DNA from: Pseudomonas sp. DC1.2
GTDB lineage: Bacteria; Pseudomonadota; Gammaproteobacteria; Pseudomonadales; Pseudomonadaceae
DNA length: 64,000 nt
Direction: 5' to 3'
Assembly (NCBI RefSeq): GCF_034351645.1
Contig: NZ_CP133782.1
Coordinates: 563,001-627,000 of the forward strand
Shown here: one piece after another, positions 54,620-64,000 of the stretch
How positions within the stretch are numbered: the first letter of the stretch is position 1
How the letters are laid out: each line of letters begins with the position of its first letter
Position numbers and translations under genes: made by a program
The notes under the pieces: model-generated
What the model was told of the DNA's origin: nothing
Database searches by the model: none
Seen by the model: only the letters and a program-made list of their open reading frames with translations

Positions 54620-57397
54620 TCAGGAGGTCGGTACGGTGATTCGGTTCTGTTGATCGCGCTGAGCTACCCAATGTTCGATCAGTTCACGTAACTGCGACAG
54701 TTCGACCGGTTTGGCCATGTGTCCGTCCATGCCTGCCTGGCGCGCACGCTCCTTGTGTTCTGCAAGAATGTGCGCGGTCAGCGCGACAATCGGCGTGCGT
54801 ATCCGCTGATTGCCGACTTCCCAGGCGCGCAGTTGTTGAGTCGCGGAGAACCCATCGAGAATCGGCATCTCGCAGTCCATCAGGACCAAGTCGTAGCGCT
54901 GGGCTTTCATCGCCTGCAACGCTTCTTCGCCATTGCTGGCGGTGTCCGGTTGCAGGTTGAGCTTGCCCAGCATGCCGCGGATCACTTTGGTCGAAATGGT
55001 GTTGTCTTCCGCCACCAAAATACGGAAATCGCTCGGCACTTTTATAGGTGCTATCGCGCCGCCAGGTTGTTGTTGCGAGGTTATCTGGCCTTTACTGCGC
55101 TGGTTCAGTTCGTCCGCCAGGGTGGTCTTGAGGGTGTAGCCGGCGACGGGCTTGGCCAGAATGCGCTTGATACCGGCGTTGCGCGCAATGATTTTGCTTG
55201 GCGCGTTACTGATGCCCGTGAGCATGATCAGCAGAATGTCGTGATTCAGGCTCGGGTCTTCCTTGATCTTTGCGGCCAATTGCATACCGGTCATGCCAGG
55301 CATGTTCTGGTCCAGCAGGACCACATCGAAATAGTCACGCAAGTGAGCCTTGGTTCGCAGCAAGGCCAGCGCTTCCTTGCCCGATGGCACGGCGCTGACG
55401 TTAAGGCCCCAGGCGCTGCACTGCTGCACCAGCACCTTGCGGCACGTATCGTTATCGTCGACCACCAACACCCGTGCGCCTTGCAGTGGACCGTCGAGGT
55501 CGCAGGTCGGGTGTTCGAGACGGTCGGGGTCAAGCGGCAAGGTCAGCCACAAGGTGTTGCCCTGACTGGCGCCGCTCTTGATACCAAATTCACCCTGCAT
55601 CAAGCGAATCAACTGACGGGCGATGACCAGCCCCAGGTTGCCGCCCAGGCGGGTGGCCGAGAGGAAGTTCTTGCTGTGCAGTTCGGCGTGCATCAACGCG
55701 TCGCGTTCTTCGGTGTCCATCGGCTGGCCGCTGTCCTGTACGGCAATGCGTAAGCGCGATTTAGCGCTGCGCTCGTCGAGGGCGACGACGATCAGGACTT
55801 CGCCTTCGTCGGTTTTCTTGAGTGCATTTTCCAGCAGGCTCAGCAGGGTCTGACGCAGGCGTGTGGGGTCACCGCTGATCACCCTTGGGACTTGGGGCTG
55901 GATAAAGCTGATCAGTTCGACATTTTGCTGTTCAGCCTTGGCGCGGAAAATGCTCAGGCAGTCTTCGATCAGGGCATTGAGATCAAATTGCACATCGTCG
56001 AGTTCGATCTGCCCGGACTCGAGCTTGGAGATGTCGAGGATCTCATTGATCAGTGTCAGCAGTTCGTTGCCGGCGCTGTGGATGGTTTGCACGTAATCGC
56101 GTTGTTTGACCGACAGGGGCGTACCCAGCAGCAGTTCGGTCATGCCCAGTACGCCGTTCATCGGGGTGCGGATTTCGTGGCTGATTTTCGCCAGGAATTC
56201 GGCCTTGGCGTTGATCTCGGCGTTGCTGGCGGCAAGGTCGCGGCTGATGCTGAAGCGGTCTTCGGTGATGCTGCGTTGGCGCTCTCCCAGTGCAATGCTC
56301 ATCAACAGGCCGCTGATGCAAATAAAGGCGAGCAACGTGATGATCAGCCATTGCGGTGCTACCAGGGTCAGCCCGAGCAGTGCCGGCAAGATGATCAATG
56401 TACCGATGTTGAACACCACCATGGCTGCCACGAAGAGCCGGGCCGGGCGATAGCCTTTATGCCAGTGATAGGCGCTGACGAACAGCATGCTCAGGCCGGC
56501 GAGTGCGACCAGGGCGTAGGTGATGACGTTCAGCGGCAGCGTATTAACGAACAGCAAGAGCAGGCCGCAAACGACGATGAACAGAATATCCCCCAGCAGC
56601 AGCTTGTTCAGCGGGTGCGGGCCGAGCGGTGCGAAAAATCGGTAGGCAAACATCAGGCCGCAGGGTGCCGTCAACAGCAACGCCAAATAGGCCCCCGGCG
56701 TCTGGATGGCACGCCAGTCGGGCAACCACGGCCCCGCCACATTCAACAGCAGGACCAAGCTGAGCAGCAGCAGACTTTCGCAGGCTGCCAGCCAGAGGCT
56801 GCTGCGCGAACGGGTGTAAGCGTAACGGGTCAGGTTATGCAGGATCAGCATGGCGATGCAGCCGAAGAGCAGGCCATAGACAAGTGTCAGGTTCTGATTG
56901 GCGGCGGTCATGACCGCCGACTGAAGCGTAATGTATGGCCGTAACTGATGCTCGGACACCAGACGCAGATAAATCTCGAGAGGCTTGTCGCTTTGGGGCA
57001 GCGGCAACATGAAATCATTGCTGGGCAATGGCCGCTCAGTCTGGGGTTGTTTGGTGCCGCTGGCCGTTTGCTCGACCAGTTTGTCGCCGTCCAGCACATA
57101 CAGGTTGAGGTGTGCCAGGTCCGGCGCGAACACTCGCAGTAACTGTTCGTGCTTGCCGGGAGCCAGTTTAAAGCGTAGCCACAAGGCGCCATCGGGTTCG
57201 GCCGCAGTGAGCCGGTCGAGTTCGATGGGGCTGAATTGATTGATGTAGCGCGCGGAGCGGATGTCGCTCAACTGCAGGTCGCCCTGTTCGTCGAGCAATA
57301 CCGACCAGCCACTGCCCTGCGCGGCGAGTGCCGGGAGCATGCAGAGCAAGGTCAGCAGCGTGACGGTGAAGCCTATGGCAATCCTGAGCCAGCGCAC
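54620..57397 (-). CDS. retS: Hybrid sensor histidine kinase RetS
   Basis: 925 residues. Signal peptide (1-26), periplasmic 7TMR-DISMED2 domain (about 30-165), seven-helix 7TMR-DISM region (about 172-370), HisKA with H407 in [13 protein letters not shown], and HATPase (N524 in LLENALK, DSGQPM, GGNLGL). Receiver 1 has D696 in VVLLDQNMP and receiver 2 has D841 in LVLMDCEMP. There is no Hpt domain. Order and length match RetS, as does its place beside purD. In P. aeruginosa RetS binds GacS and lowers Gac/Rsm signalling, repressing T6SS and biofilm functions. The gene lies next to a T6SS/toxin island here. Confidence 0.9.
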   Translation of the reverse strand: MRWLRIAIGFTVTLLTLLCMLPALAAQGSGWSVLLDEQGDLQLSDIRSARYINQFSPIELDRLTAAEPDGALWLRFKLAPGKHEQLLRVFAPDLAHLNLYVLDGDKLVEQTASGTKQPQTERPLPSNDFMLPLPQSDKPLEIYLRLVSEHQLRPYITLQSAVMTAANQNLTLVYGLLFGCIAMLILHNLTRYAYTRSRSSLWLAACESLLLLSLVLLLNVAGPWLPDWRAIQTPGAYLALLLTAPCGLMFAYRFFAPLGPHPLNKLLLGDILFIVVCGLLLLFVNTLPLNVITYALVALAGLSMLFVSAYHWHKGYRPARLFVAAMVVFNIGTLIILPALLGLTLVAPQWLIITLLAFICISGLLMSIALGERQRSITEDRFSISRDLAASNAEINAKAEFLAKISHEIRTPMNGVLGMTELLLGTPLSVKQRDYVQTIHSAGNELLTLINEILDISKLESGQIELDDVQFDLNALIEDCLSIFRAKAEQQNVELISFIQPQVPRVISGDPTRLRQTLLSLLENALKKTDEGEVLIVVALDERSAKSRLRIAVQDSGQPMDTEERDALMHAELHSKNFLSATRLGGNLGLVIARQLIRLMQGEFGIKSGASQGNTLWLTLPLDPDRLEHPTCDLDGPLQGARVLVVDDNDTCRKVLVQQCSAWGLNVSAVPSGKEALALLRTKAHLRDYFDVVLLDQNMPGMTGMQLAAKIKEDPSLNHDILLIMLTGISNAPSKIIARNAGIKRILAKPVAGYTLKTTLADELNQRSKGQITSQQQPGGAIAPIKVPSDFRILVAEDNTISTKVIRGMLGKLNLQPDTASNGEEALQAMKAQRYDLVLMDCEMPILDGFSATQQLRAWEVGNQRIRTPIVALTAHILAEHKERARQAGMDGHMAKPVELSQLRELIEHWVAQRDQQNRITVPTS

Positions 57398-57461
57398 GGC
57401 GAAATCCCTTCGTAGGTTGATGCCAGAATATAACTATGCGCGGCGTCGCAATCGCGCGGCA

Positions 57462-57476
57462 AGGACCTGTGGTCCT
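57462..57476 (-). terminator. Short hairpin between purD and retS
   Basis: AGGACC-TGT-GGTCCT, a perfect 6-bp stem in the 99-bp gap downstream of purD. No T-run; a weak terminator or pause site. Confidence 0.35.
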
Positions 57477-57496
57477 CGCCTAGCCGAATGGATAGC

Positions 57497-58792
57497 TTAT
57501 TCCTGATGTTCACCACGCTCGCGGGCGATAGCCCGGTAGCCGATGTCCTTGCGGTAGAAGCAGCCTTCCCAATCGATCTTTGCCGCCAATGCGTAAGCCT
57601 GTTGCTGAGCCACATCAACACTGGCACCCATGGCCGTGGCGCACAGTACCCGGCCACCGGCCGTCACCACTTGACCCTCCTTGAGCGCAGTGCCTGCATG
57701 GAAGACTTTGCCTTCGAGGCTTGCCGCTGCGTCGAGACCGTTGATGATCACGCCTTTGGCGTAGTCACCTGGGTAGCCACCCGCGGCCAGCACGATGCCG
57801 ACGCTTGGGCGCGGATCCCATTGCGCTTCAACCTTGTCCAGGGCTTGCGCCAAGGCTGCTTCGACCAGCAATACCAGGCTCGACTGCAAGCGCAGCATCA
57901 CCGGTTGGGTCTCAGGGTCGCCGAAACGGCAGTTGAATTCGATGACTTTCGGGTTGCCTGCCTTGTCGATCATCAGACCGGCGTACAAGAATCCGGTGTA
58001 GACATTACCTTCATCGGCCATCCCGCGCACGGTTGGCCAGATCACCAGGTCCATGACGCGTTTGTGGACTTCAGCCGTCACGACGGGTGCGGGTGAGTAA
58101 GCCCCCATGCCGCCGGTGTTCGGACCGGTGTCGCCGTCGCCGACGCGCTTGTGATCCTGGCTGGTGGCCATCGGCAATACGTTCTTGCCGTCGACCATGA
58201 CGATGAAGCTGGCTTCTTCACCGTCGAGGAACTCTTCGATCACCACGCGTGAGCCGGCGTCGCCAAATGCATTGCCAGCGAGCATGTCGCGTACTGCGTC
58301 TTCGGCTTCGCTCAGCGTCATGGCGACGATCACGCCTTTACCGGCGGCCAGGCCGTCGGCCTTGATCACGATCGGTGCGCCTTTCTCACGCAAGTAAGCC
58401 AGGGCCGGCTCAATCTCGGTGAAGTTCTGGTAGTCGGCCGTGGGGATTTTGTGGCGTGCCAGAAAGTCTTTAGTGAAGGCTTTTGAACCTTCCAGTTGGG
58501 CTGCGCCAGCGGTCGGACCGAAGCAATCGAGACCGCGCGAGCGGAACAGATCGACAACGCCGGCAACCAATGGCACTTCCGGGCCAACGATGGTCAGGGA
58601 GACGTTTTTCTCGGCAAAATCGGCCAGTTGCTCAAGGGCCAGTACGTCGATAGCGACGTTCTCGCACTTGGCTTCAATGGCGGTGCCGGCGTTGCCCGGA
58701 GCAACAAAGACCTTTTGTACGCGTGGATCCTGAGCTACTTTCCAGGCCAGGGCGTGTTCACGGCCACCGCTGCCAATGATCAAAACATTCAT
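57497..58792 (-). CDS. purD: Phosphoribosylamine-glycine ligase PurD
   Basis: 431 residues from the ATG at 58792 (MNVLIIGSGGREHALAWK); the in-frame extension upstream is not conserved. ATP-grasp enzyme joining glycine to phosphoribosylamine in purine synthesis. Blocks: TIVGPEVPLVAGVVD, FTKDFLARHKIPTA, IVIKADGLAAGKGV, EEFLDGEEASF, QDHKRVGDGDTGPNTGGMGA and EFNCRFGDPETQ. It follows purH by 68 bp on the same strand, and retS comes next. Confidence 0.97.
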   Translation of the reverse strand: MNVLIIGSGGREHALAWKVAQDPRVQKVFVAPGNAGTAIEAKCENVAIDVLALEQLADFAEKNVSLTIVGPEVPLVAGVVDLFRSRGLDCFGPTAGAAQLEGSKAFTKDFLARHKIPTADYQNFTEIEPALAYLREKGAPIVIKADGLAAGKGVIVAMTLSEAEDAVRDMLAGNAFGDAGSRVVIEEFLDGEEASFIVMVDGKNVLPMATSQDHKRVGDGDTGPNTGGMGAYSPAPVVTAEVHKRVMDLVIWPTVRGMADEGNVYTGFLYAGLMIDKAGNPKVIEFNCRFGDPETQPVMLRLQSSLVLLVEAALAQALDKVEAQWDPRPSVGIVLAAGGYPGDYAKGVIINGLDAAASLEGKVFHAGTALKEGQVVTAGGRVLCATAMGASVDVAQQQAYALAAKIDWEGCFYRKDIGYRAIARERGEHQE

Positions 58793-58860
58793 TTCAAAAA
58801 CCTCGGATGACGCTAATTCTGGAGGCAGCACTGATGCTGCTTTTCTGTGGGCGCGTCGTA

Positions 58861-60468
58861 TCAGTGACGGAAGTGGCGCATGCCGGTGAAGACCATGGCG
58901 ATGCCGGCCTCGTCGGCCGCAGCAATCACTTCGTTATCACGCATCGAACCGCCTGGCTGGATAACCGCAGTGATGCCGACCTTGGCCGCGTTGTCCAAGC
59001 CATCGCGGAACGGGAAGAACGCGTCGGAGGCCATCACCGAGCCCGCCACCTGCAATCCGGCATGTTCAGCCTTGATCGCGGCGATACGGGCGGAGTTCAC
59101 GCGGCTCATCTGGCCCGCGCCGACACCGATGGTCTGACGGTTCTTGGCGTAGACGATGGCGTTGGACTTAACGTATTTGGCGACTTTCCAGGCGAAGATC
59201 AGGTCGTGGATTTCCTGTTCGGTCGGGGCACGCTTGGTCACGACTTTCAGGTCATCGGCGCTGATCATGCCAATGTCGCGGCTCTGCACCAGCAGGCCGC
59301 CGTTGACGCGTTTGTAATCCCAGGCAGCGGCGCGATCAGCCGACCACTCGCCGCAGGCCAACAGGCGCACGTTGGCCTTGGCCGCAACAATGGCACGCGC
59401 TTCGTCACTCACGGAGGGCGCGATGATCACTTCGACAAACTGGCGCTCGACGATGGCCTTGGCCGTTTCAGCGTCGAGTTCGCGGTTGAAGGCGATGATG
59501 CCGCCGAACGCGGATTCGGTATCGGTCGCGTAGGCCAGTTCGTAGGCTTGGCGGATGCCGCCTTCGGTGTCCAGGCTCACGGCAACGCCGCATGGGTTGG
59601 CGTGTTTGACGATCACGCAAGCCGGCTTGACGAAGCTCTTCACGCATTCCAGCGCGGCGTCGGTGTCGGCGACGTTGTTGTACGAAAGCTCTTTGCCTTG
59701 GAGTTGGGTCGCGGTAGCGATGCCCACTTCGGTCGGCGTGGTTTCCAGGTAGAACGCCGCGCTCTGATGCGGGTTCTCGCCGTAGCGCATTTCCTGAGCC
59801 TTGACGAACTGGCTGTTGAAGGTGCGCGGGAATTCGCTGCGACCTTCGGTGCTGAGGGTGTCAGCGGCCTGATTTACGGTGCCCATGTAGTTGGCGATCA
59901 TGCCGTCGTAGGCCGCGGTGTGTTCGAAAGCCTTGAGCATCAGGTCGAAACGCTGAGCGTAGGTCAGGCCGCCGGCCTTGAGGCTTTCCAAGACGTTGGC
60001 GTAATCGCTGGTGTTGACCACGATGGCCACGTCTTTGTGATTTTTTGCGGCTGAGCGGACCATGGTCGGGCCGCCGATATCAATGTTTTCGATAGCGGTT
60101 GGCAGGTCACAGCCAGGCTTGTTGATGGTGGCCTGGAACGGGTACAGGTTGACCGCAACCAGATCAATCGGCTTGATGCCGTGCTCGTTCATGATGGCAT
60201 CGTCGATACCGCGACGACCCAGGATCCCACCATGGATTTTTGGGTGCAGGGTCTTGACACGACCGTCCATCATTTCCGCAAAACCGGTGTAATCCGCGAC
60301 TTCCACTGCGGCAACGCCGTTGTCGCGCAGCAGTTTGAACGTTCCGCCTGTGGAGAGAATCTCGACGCCCAGCGCTTCAAGCGCCTTGGCGAACTCGAGG
60401 ATCCCGGTCTTGTCGGAAACGCTGATCAATGCGCGACGGATCGGCAGGCGGGTGGTCTGGTCGGTCAT
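58861..60468 (-). CDS. purH: Bifunctional AICAR transformylase/IMP cyclohydrolase PurH
   Basis: 535 residues from the ATG at 60468. The N-terminal IMP cyclohydrolase (MGS-like) has [20 protein letters not shown] and [14 protein letters not shown]. The AICAR transformylase domain has [39 protein letters not shown] and [18 protein letters not shown]. It catalyses the last two steps to IMP. It lies between fis and purD, as in P. aeruginosa. Confidence 0.98.
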   Translation of the reverse strand: MTDQTTRLPIRRALISVSDKTGILEFAKALEALGVEILSTGGTFKLLRDNGVAAVEVADYTGFAEMMDGRVKTLHPKIHGGILGRRGIDDAIMNEHGIKPIDLVAVNLYPFQATINKPGCDLPTAIENIDIGGPTMVRSAAKNHKDVAIVVNTSDYANVLESLKAGGLTYAQRFDLMLKAFEHTAAYDGMIANYMGTVNQAADTLSTEGRSEFPRTFNSQFVKAQEMRYGENPHQSAAFYLETTPTEVGIATATQLQGKELSYNNVADTDAALECVKSFVKPACVIVKHANPCGVAVSLDTEGGIRQAYELAYATDTESAFGGIIAFNRELDAETAKAIVERQFVEVIIAPSVSDEARAIVAAKANVRLLACGEWSADRAAAWDYKRVNGGLLVQSRDIGMISADDLKVVTKRAPTEQEIHDLIFAWKVAKYVKSNAIVYAKNRQTIGVGAGQMSRVNSARIAAIKAEHAGLQVAGSVMASDAFFPFRDGLDNAAKVGITAVIQPGGSMRDNEVIAAADEAGIAMVFTGMRHFRH

Positions 60469-60502
60469 TTCAATTTCCATCAAAAGCAAAGGAGTCAGCA
60501 AA

Positions 60503-60532
60503 AAAGGCGACCGGTTTTACGTGGGCGCCTTT
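60503..60532 (-). terminator. Terminator of dusB-fis operon
   Basis: AAAGGCG (60503-60509) and CGCCTTT (60526-60532) form a stem that, on the minus strand, runs into TTTTTTGCTG. It lies between fis and purH. Confidence 0.75.
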
Positions 60533-60549
60533 CTGGTTTGATTGAATGC

Positions 60550-60870
60550 TTACAGCAGATCGTACTGCTTGAGTTTTTTACGCAGCGTGCCCCGGTTCAG
60601 TCCGAGCAGTTCGCTGGCCTTGGTCTGGTTGCCCTTGACGTAGTTCATCACGCTTTCGAGCAGGGGCGCCTCGACTTCGGAGAGCACCAGGTTGTACACA
60701 TCCGTGACGGCAGCGCCCTCAAGGTGGGCGAAATAATTGTGCAGCGCCTTCTCGACACTCCCGCGAAGGGTCTGACCTTCTTCGCTCGGCGTATTGAGGT
60801 GCTGTTTCAAATTCACATTGTCGCTCACGGGTGTTGTTCCACTCACTAAAGTCTCGGTCATCATCGTCAT
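60550..60870 (-). CDS. fis: DNA-binding protein Fis
   Basis: 106 residues from the ATG at 60870, which overlaps the dusB stop (ATGA). The C-terminal helix-turn-helix [27 protein letters not shown] is the Fis signature and the N-terminal half is the dimer region. Nucleoid protein that bends DNA and adjusts transcription with growth phase. It forms an operon with dusB, as in enterobacteria. Confidence 0.97.
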   Translation of the reverse strand: MTMMTETLVSGTTPVSDNVNLKQHLNTPSEEGQTLRGSVEKALHNYFAHLEGAAVTDVYNLVLSEVEAPLLESVMNYVKGNQTKASELLGLNRGTLRKKLKQYDLL

Positions 60871-61877
60871 GCGGCCACCCCTTCTCCGTCCCCTGCCAGG
60901 CTCTTGTAACGCTCGGCGAAGAACTCCCGAACGCTGGCGCATTGTATTTGCGTACCATCCAATCGATTGAAATGGGCACGAAACTCCCTGGCGCCCGGCA
61001 GGGTTGCGAGATACCAGCCCACATGCTTGCGAGCAATGCGTACACCCATCACGTCTCCGTAGAAGACGTGCAGCGCCGCCAGATGCTCTAGCAGAATGCG
61101 TTCCACCTCGATCAGTTCGAGTGGCGGGAGTTTCTCTCCCGTCCGCAGAAAATGATCGATCTCACGAAAAATCCAGGGCCGCCCCTGGGCGGCCCGGCCA
61201 ATAAGCAGGCCATCGGCACCGGTCGCGTCCAGCACGTATCGGGCCTTCTGCGGTGAATCTATATCGCCGTTGGCGAATACCGGAATCGACACCGCCTGCT
61301 TGATCGCGGCAATGGTGTCGTACTCGGCTTCGCCTGTGTAGAGATCGGCACGGGTGCGGCCATGCACCGCCAACGCCGTAATGCCTGCCTGTTCGGCGAT
61401 CTTCGCCACGGTCAGACCGTTCTTGTTGCTCCGGTCCCAGCCGGTGCGGATCTTTAGCGTGACCGGAACATCAACCGCAGCCACGACAGCCTGCAGGATC
61501 TCGTTCACCAATGCTTCATCCTTCAACAGGGCGGAACCGGCGGCCTTGTTGCAGACCTTCTTTGCCGGACAGCCCATGTTGATATCAATGATCTGTGCGC
61601 CCAGTTCGACGTTGGCCCGTGCCGCATCCGCCAGCATCTGCGCATCACCGCCGGCGATCTGTACCGAGCGGGGCTCGGGATCACCTTCGTGGATCATGCG
61701 CATCCGCGACTTGCGGGTGTTCCACAAACTCATGTCGCTGGTGACCATTTCCGACACGACCAGCCCTGCGCCCAGTCGCTTGCACAGCTGACGAAAGGGC
61801 TGGTCGGTGACGCCCGCCATGGGGGCGAGAATCAAGCCGTTGTGCAATGTGTATGGACCGATGCGTACCGCCGACAT
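60867..61877 (-). CDS. dusB: tRNA-dihydrouridine synthase B
   Basis: 336 residues. FMN-dependent TIM barrel starting [18 protein letters not shown]. The catalytic Cys103 lies in [40 protein letters not shown] and [10 protein letters not shown], and [18 protein letters not shown] bind FMN and phosphate. It reduces uridine in the tRNA D-loop. First gene of dusB-fis. Confidence 0.97.
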   Translation of the reverse strand: MSAVRIGPYTLHNGLILAPMAGVTDQPFRQLCKRLGAGLVVSEMVTSDMSLWNTRKSRMRMIHEGDPEPRSVQIAGGDAQMLADAARANVELGAQIIDINMGCPAKKVCNKAAGSALLKDEALVNEILQAVVAAVDVPVTLKIRTGWDRSNKNGLTVAKIAEQAGITALAVHGRTRADLYTGEAEYDTIAAIKQAVSIPVFANGDIDSPQKARYVLDATGADGLLIGRAAQGRPWIFREIDHFLRTGEKLPPLELIEVERILLEHLAALHVFYGDVMGVRIARKHVGWYLATLPGAREFRAHFNRLDGTQIQCASVREFFAERYKSLAGDGEGVAA

Positions 61878-62062
61878 AGGACTTCCCTGTTGTGGGGCCG
61901 GATCATGAGAGTTCGAAAAAGGGTTGGCATGATACCCGCTCTCGATGACTGGATAAAGGCTGAATTGGATAAAATCTGAACAGTTATTCTGTTATCGCCA
62001 GCGGTTTGGTGCGCGCGGGCACAGCCAGAAAACTGCCGCCAATGCTGCAACACTGAAGTCCT

Positions 62063-63283
62063 TCACTCGGGCGAATGGAAGCTCAGGCTGTAGTTCACCG
62101 CTTTTGGGCCAGGATCGAGGATGTCCAGCGCGATGTGAATCGGCGTCTGCGGCGGCATTTCCGACAGGCCTTCAAGGTCGCCGTTGAGGTATTCGCCAGG
62201 CTTGAAGCGACGGCTGGCAATCAGGTGGCCGTTGAGGTCGGAAAAGCGCAGTTCCAGCAAAGGGAACGGCTGGGAGAAAGGCGCACGATTGTAGATGATC
62301 GCGTCGACCACCAACGCCCCGCTGAAGTCCGGGTGGCTGCGCACCACCAGGTTGCTGCTTTTTATTTTGGCAATGTCGACCTTGGACGGCACGGTGCAGC
62401 CGATTTGCGGGCACAGTTGCTGAAACCATGGACGGTATTGGTCCTGGCGAGCCAACTCGTCTAAATGATAGGCGATGTACTGGCCAGCCAGCGCGCCAGC
62501 GCTCAGCAGAATCAATACCAGCCAGAAAAAGCGTCGTCCCCAAGGGGAGCGGCGTTTCTGCCAGTCCAGTTGCAGTGGATCGTCGGTCAGGTCCTGCAAC
62601 GCTTCGGCGCGCCCGCCTGGTTCAGGGCGTTCGCGTTTTTTGCGCAGGGGCTCGATCGCAGGCAGGTCATCGTCAATGTCGTCGGTGGTCGACAGGTGAC
62701 TGTGCTGGGTGGAGGTGTCGATCGGGTCGTGCAGGTGCAACTTTGGCACCTGAGGTTCTTCGTCCAGATCCATGGGGTCCAGCGACAGCGAGGGCTCGGT
62801 GCGCAAGTGTTTGCCCGAGTCTATTGTCGTTTGCGCTGCGGCAGCGGTTCCGCTGGCCAGGGCGCGGTCTACGGCTGACTCACTGAACAGGCTGTCAGAC
62901 CAGGGTTCGTGGTCGTGCTCGATGCTGTCGCGACGCGCGCTCAGACTGTCTTCACGGTGTCGGCCGAATTCGGTGGTAGGCTGGATTTCCCGCTGTTCAA
63001 GCCGGGCGAGCTCTTGATCCAGGTCGAGGCCATCCAGGTCCAATTCGGCGGCGGTCCATTGCTTCTGGCTGATGGCTCGCTGCGTAGGGGGAGGGACGAC
63101 CGCCGGAGCAACCGGTTTGACTGCTTCCTTGCCGGCCCGTTGCTCAAGCAGCTGTTTGGCGGCGTTGAACACCTGCAAGCATGAGCCGCAACGAACCACT
63201 CCGCGGGCCACGCTCAATTGAGCATGGCTGACGCGGAAGCTGGTTTGGCAATGCGGGCATTGGGTGACGAAGCTATCGGTCAT
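62063..63283 (-). CDS. Zinc-ribbon and DUF3426 domain membrane protein
   Basis: 406 residues. The N-terminal MJ0042-type zinc ribbon has C9-C12 and C32-C35 (CPHC, CGSC). A low-complexity acidic and Gln/Pro-rich linker of about 200 residues follows. One membrane helix (FFWLVLILLSAGALAGQYIAYH) precedes a C-terminal DUF3426 beta domain (LVVRSHPDFSGALVVDAIIYNR to NYSLSFH). This conserved pseudomonad gene lies between prmA and dusB. Its function is not established. Confidence 0.88.
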   Translation of the reverse strand: MTDSFVTQCPHCQTSFRVSHAQLSVARGVVRCGSCLQVFNAAKQLLEQRAGKEAVKPVAPAVVPPPTQRAISQKQWTAAELDLDGLDLDQELARLEQREIQPTTEFGRHREDSLSARRDSIEHDHEPWSDSLFSESAVDRALASGTAAAAQTTIDSGKHLRTEPSLSLDPMDLDEEPQVPKLHLHDPIDTSTQHSHLSTTDDIDDDLPAIEPLRKKRERPEPGGRAEALQDLTDDPLQLDWQKRRSPWGRRFFWLVLILLSAGALAGQYIAYHLDELARQDQYRPWFQQLCPQIGCTVPSKVDIAKIKSSNLVVRSHPDFSGALVVDAIIYNRAPFSQPFPLLELRFSDLNGHLIASRRFKPGEYLNGDLEGLSEMPPQTPIHIALDILDPGPKAVNYSLSFHSPE

Positions 63284-63313
63284 GCGGCGATCCGGATTAT
63301 GCAGGCGCTCATT

Positions 63314-64000
63314 CTAGCGCCGACGACCCGTGATGCGCACCCAGCCATCTCGATTGGCAATCGGGTCCAGATCAAAGTCCTGGGCATAGGCTGCCGCGAC
63401 GTCTTCACCTTGTTCGGCGAGGATGCCGGACAGGGCCAGACGACCGCCGGGTTTGACCAGGCTGGACAATTGCGGCGCCAGGGACACCAACGGTCCGGCG
63501 AGAATATTGGCGACCAGTACATCGGCTTTGACCTGCGGCAGGTCTTGCGGCAGGTACAGCGGGAACAGCGCTTCGGCAATGTTGTTACGCCCGGCGTTGT
63601 CGCGTGACGCTTCGATAGCCTGCACGTCGATGTCGGTGCCCACGGCTTCCCTGGCGCCCAGCAACAGTGCGGCAATCGCCAGGATCCCCGAGCCACAGCC
63701 GAAGTCCAGCACGTTACAGCCTTTCAGGTCCTGCCCATCGAGCCACTCCAGGCACAGCGCGGTGGTCGGATGAGTGCCGGTGCCGAACGCGAGGCCCGGA
63801 TCCAGCAACAGGTTTACGGCGTCTGGCTCAGGCGCGGCGTGCCAGCTCGGAACAATCCACAGACGCTGACCGAAACGCATCGGTTGGAAACCGTCCATCC
63901 AGCTGCGTTCCCAGTCCTGATCTTCAATGACTTCGCTGTGATGCTCTGGCAGCGGGCTGCCGGTCAACAGCCCAAGGTGGGCCAGTACGGTGGCGGCTTC
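63314..64000 (-). CDS. prmA: Ribosomal protein L11 methyltransferase PrmA (5' end cut by window edge)
   Basis: 228 residues are visible; the start lies beyond 64000 (full proteins are about 290). The SAM motif [20 protein letters not shown], the substrate-loop [16 protein letters not shown] and the [12 protein letters not shown] motif identify PrmA, which trimethylates L11. It is followed after 30 bp by the DUF3426 gene. Confidence 0.96.
   Translation of the reverse strand, partial: EAATVLAHLGLLTGSPLPEHHSEVIEDQDWERSWMDGFQPMRFGQRLWIVPSWHAAPEPDAVNLLLDPGLAFGTGTHPTTALCLEWLDGQDLKGCNVLDFGCGSGILAIAALLLGAREAVGTDIDVQAIEASRDNAGRNNIAEALFPLYLPQDLPQVKADVLVANILAGPLVSLAPQLSSLVKPGGRLALSGILAEQGEDVAAAYAQDFDLDPIANRDGWVRITGRRR

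Noticed and set aside
58793..58860. GCAGCA-CTGA-TGCTGC hairpin between purH and purD
   Set aside because: The T-run is on the plus side only, opposite to the direction of transcription; not supported as a purH terminator.
1..64000. tRNA, rRNA or small regulatory RNA genes
   Set aside because: I saw no cloverleaf-like sequence, rRNA segment or GGA-rich Rsm RNA in the gene-free stretches.

Overview
The window looks like chromosomal DNA of a fluorescent-group Pseudomonas. The evidence is high GC content, REP/REPIN repeats of the GAGC-GCTC type, a fis-purH-purD-retS block in the same gene order as P. aeruginosa (as I remember it), a Pseudomonas-type split cob cluster (cobL-cbiD-cobK divergent from cobG-cobH-cobI-cobJ), and an OprC-type copper receptor.

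Layout. (1) 1-5619, minus strand: the urea ABC transporter operon urtABCDE, with urtE cut by the window edge. A sigma-54 promoter and an NtrC-like site lie upstream of urtA, and a strong hairpin separates urtA from urtB. (2) 6129-10718, plus: a 1529-residue protein made of seven degenerate DUF4329-like modules. (3) 10773-13512, minus: a three-gene FecCD-type metal or metallophore ABC transporter, with a Zur-box-like palindrome over its predicted -10 element. (4) 13734-18876, minus: a copper group of PepSY membrane protein, OprC receptor, two DUF2946 proteins and a PCu(A)C chaperone. (5) 19101-26627: aerobic-type cobalamin ring synthesis in two divergent operons. (6) 27171-41906, plus: two tandem toxin genes of about 2,365 residues each. 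Both carry a large-clostridial-toxin glucosyltransferase domain (DxD), a putative YopT-like Cys-His-Asp protease domain and a TcdA/TcdB-type hydrophobic pore region. Their upstream leaders are homologous and share a GAAATT-N5-AATTTC dyad. (7) 42153-53730: a type VI secretion cassette of vgrG, DUF4123 adaptor and LysM effector. The effector is broken by an IS2-group insertion. Facing it are four tandem SUMF1-domain lipoproteins (likely immunity proteins) with duplicated effector-tail remnants between them. (8) 53960-64000, minus: core genes marC, retS, purD, purH, fis, dusB, a DUF3426 zinc-ribbon protein and prmA (cut by the window edge).

How the parts work together. Regions 1, 3, 4 and 5 are nutrient and metal acquisition and cofactor synthesis. 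Regions 2, 6 and 7 are accessory and probably serve antagonism or host interaction. The most distinctive stretch is 26.7-53.8 kb. It holds a toxin pair that appears duplicated together with its regulatory leader, then a T6SS effector/immunity locus caught mid-evolution: the effector is dead by transposition but restorable in frame, while its immunity gene has been amplified in about 1.3-kb units. RetS, encoded next to this island, is known in P. aeruginosa to control T6SS and virulence through the Gac/Rsm pathway; a regulatory link here is inference.
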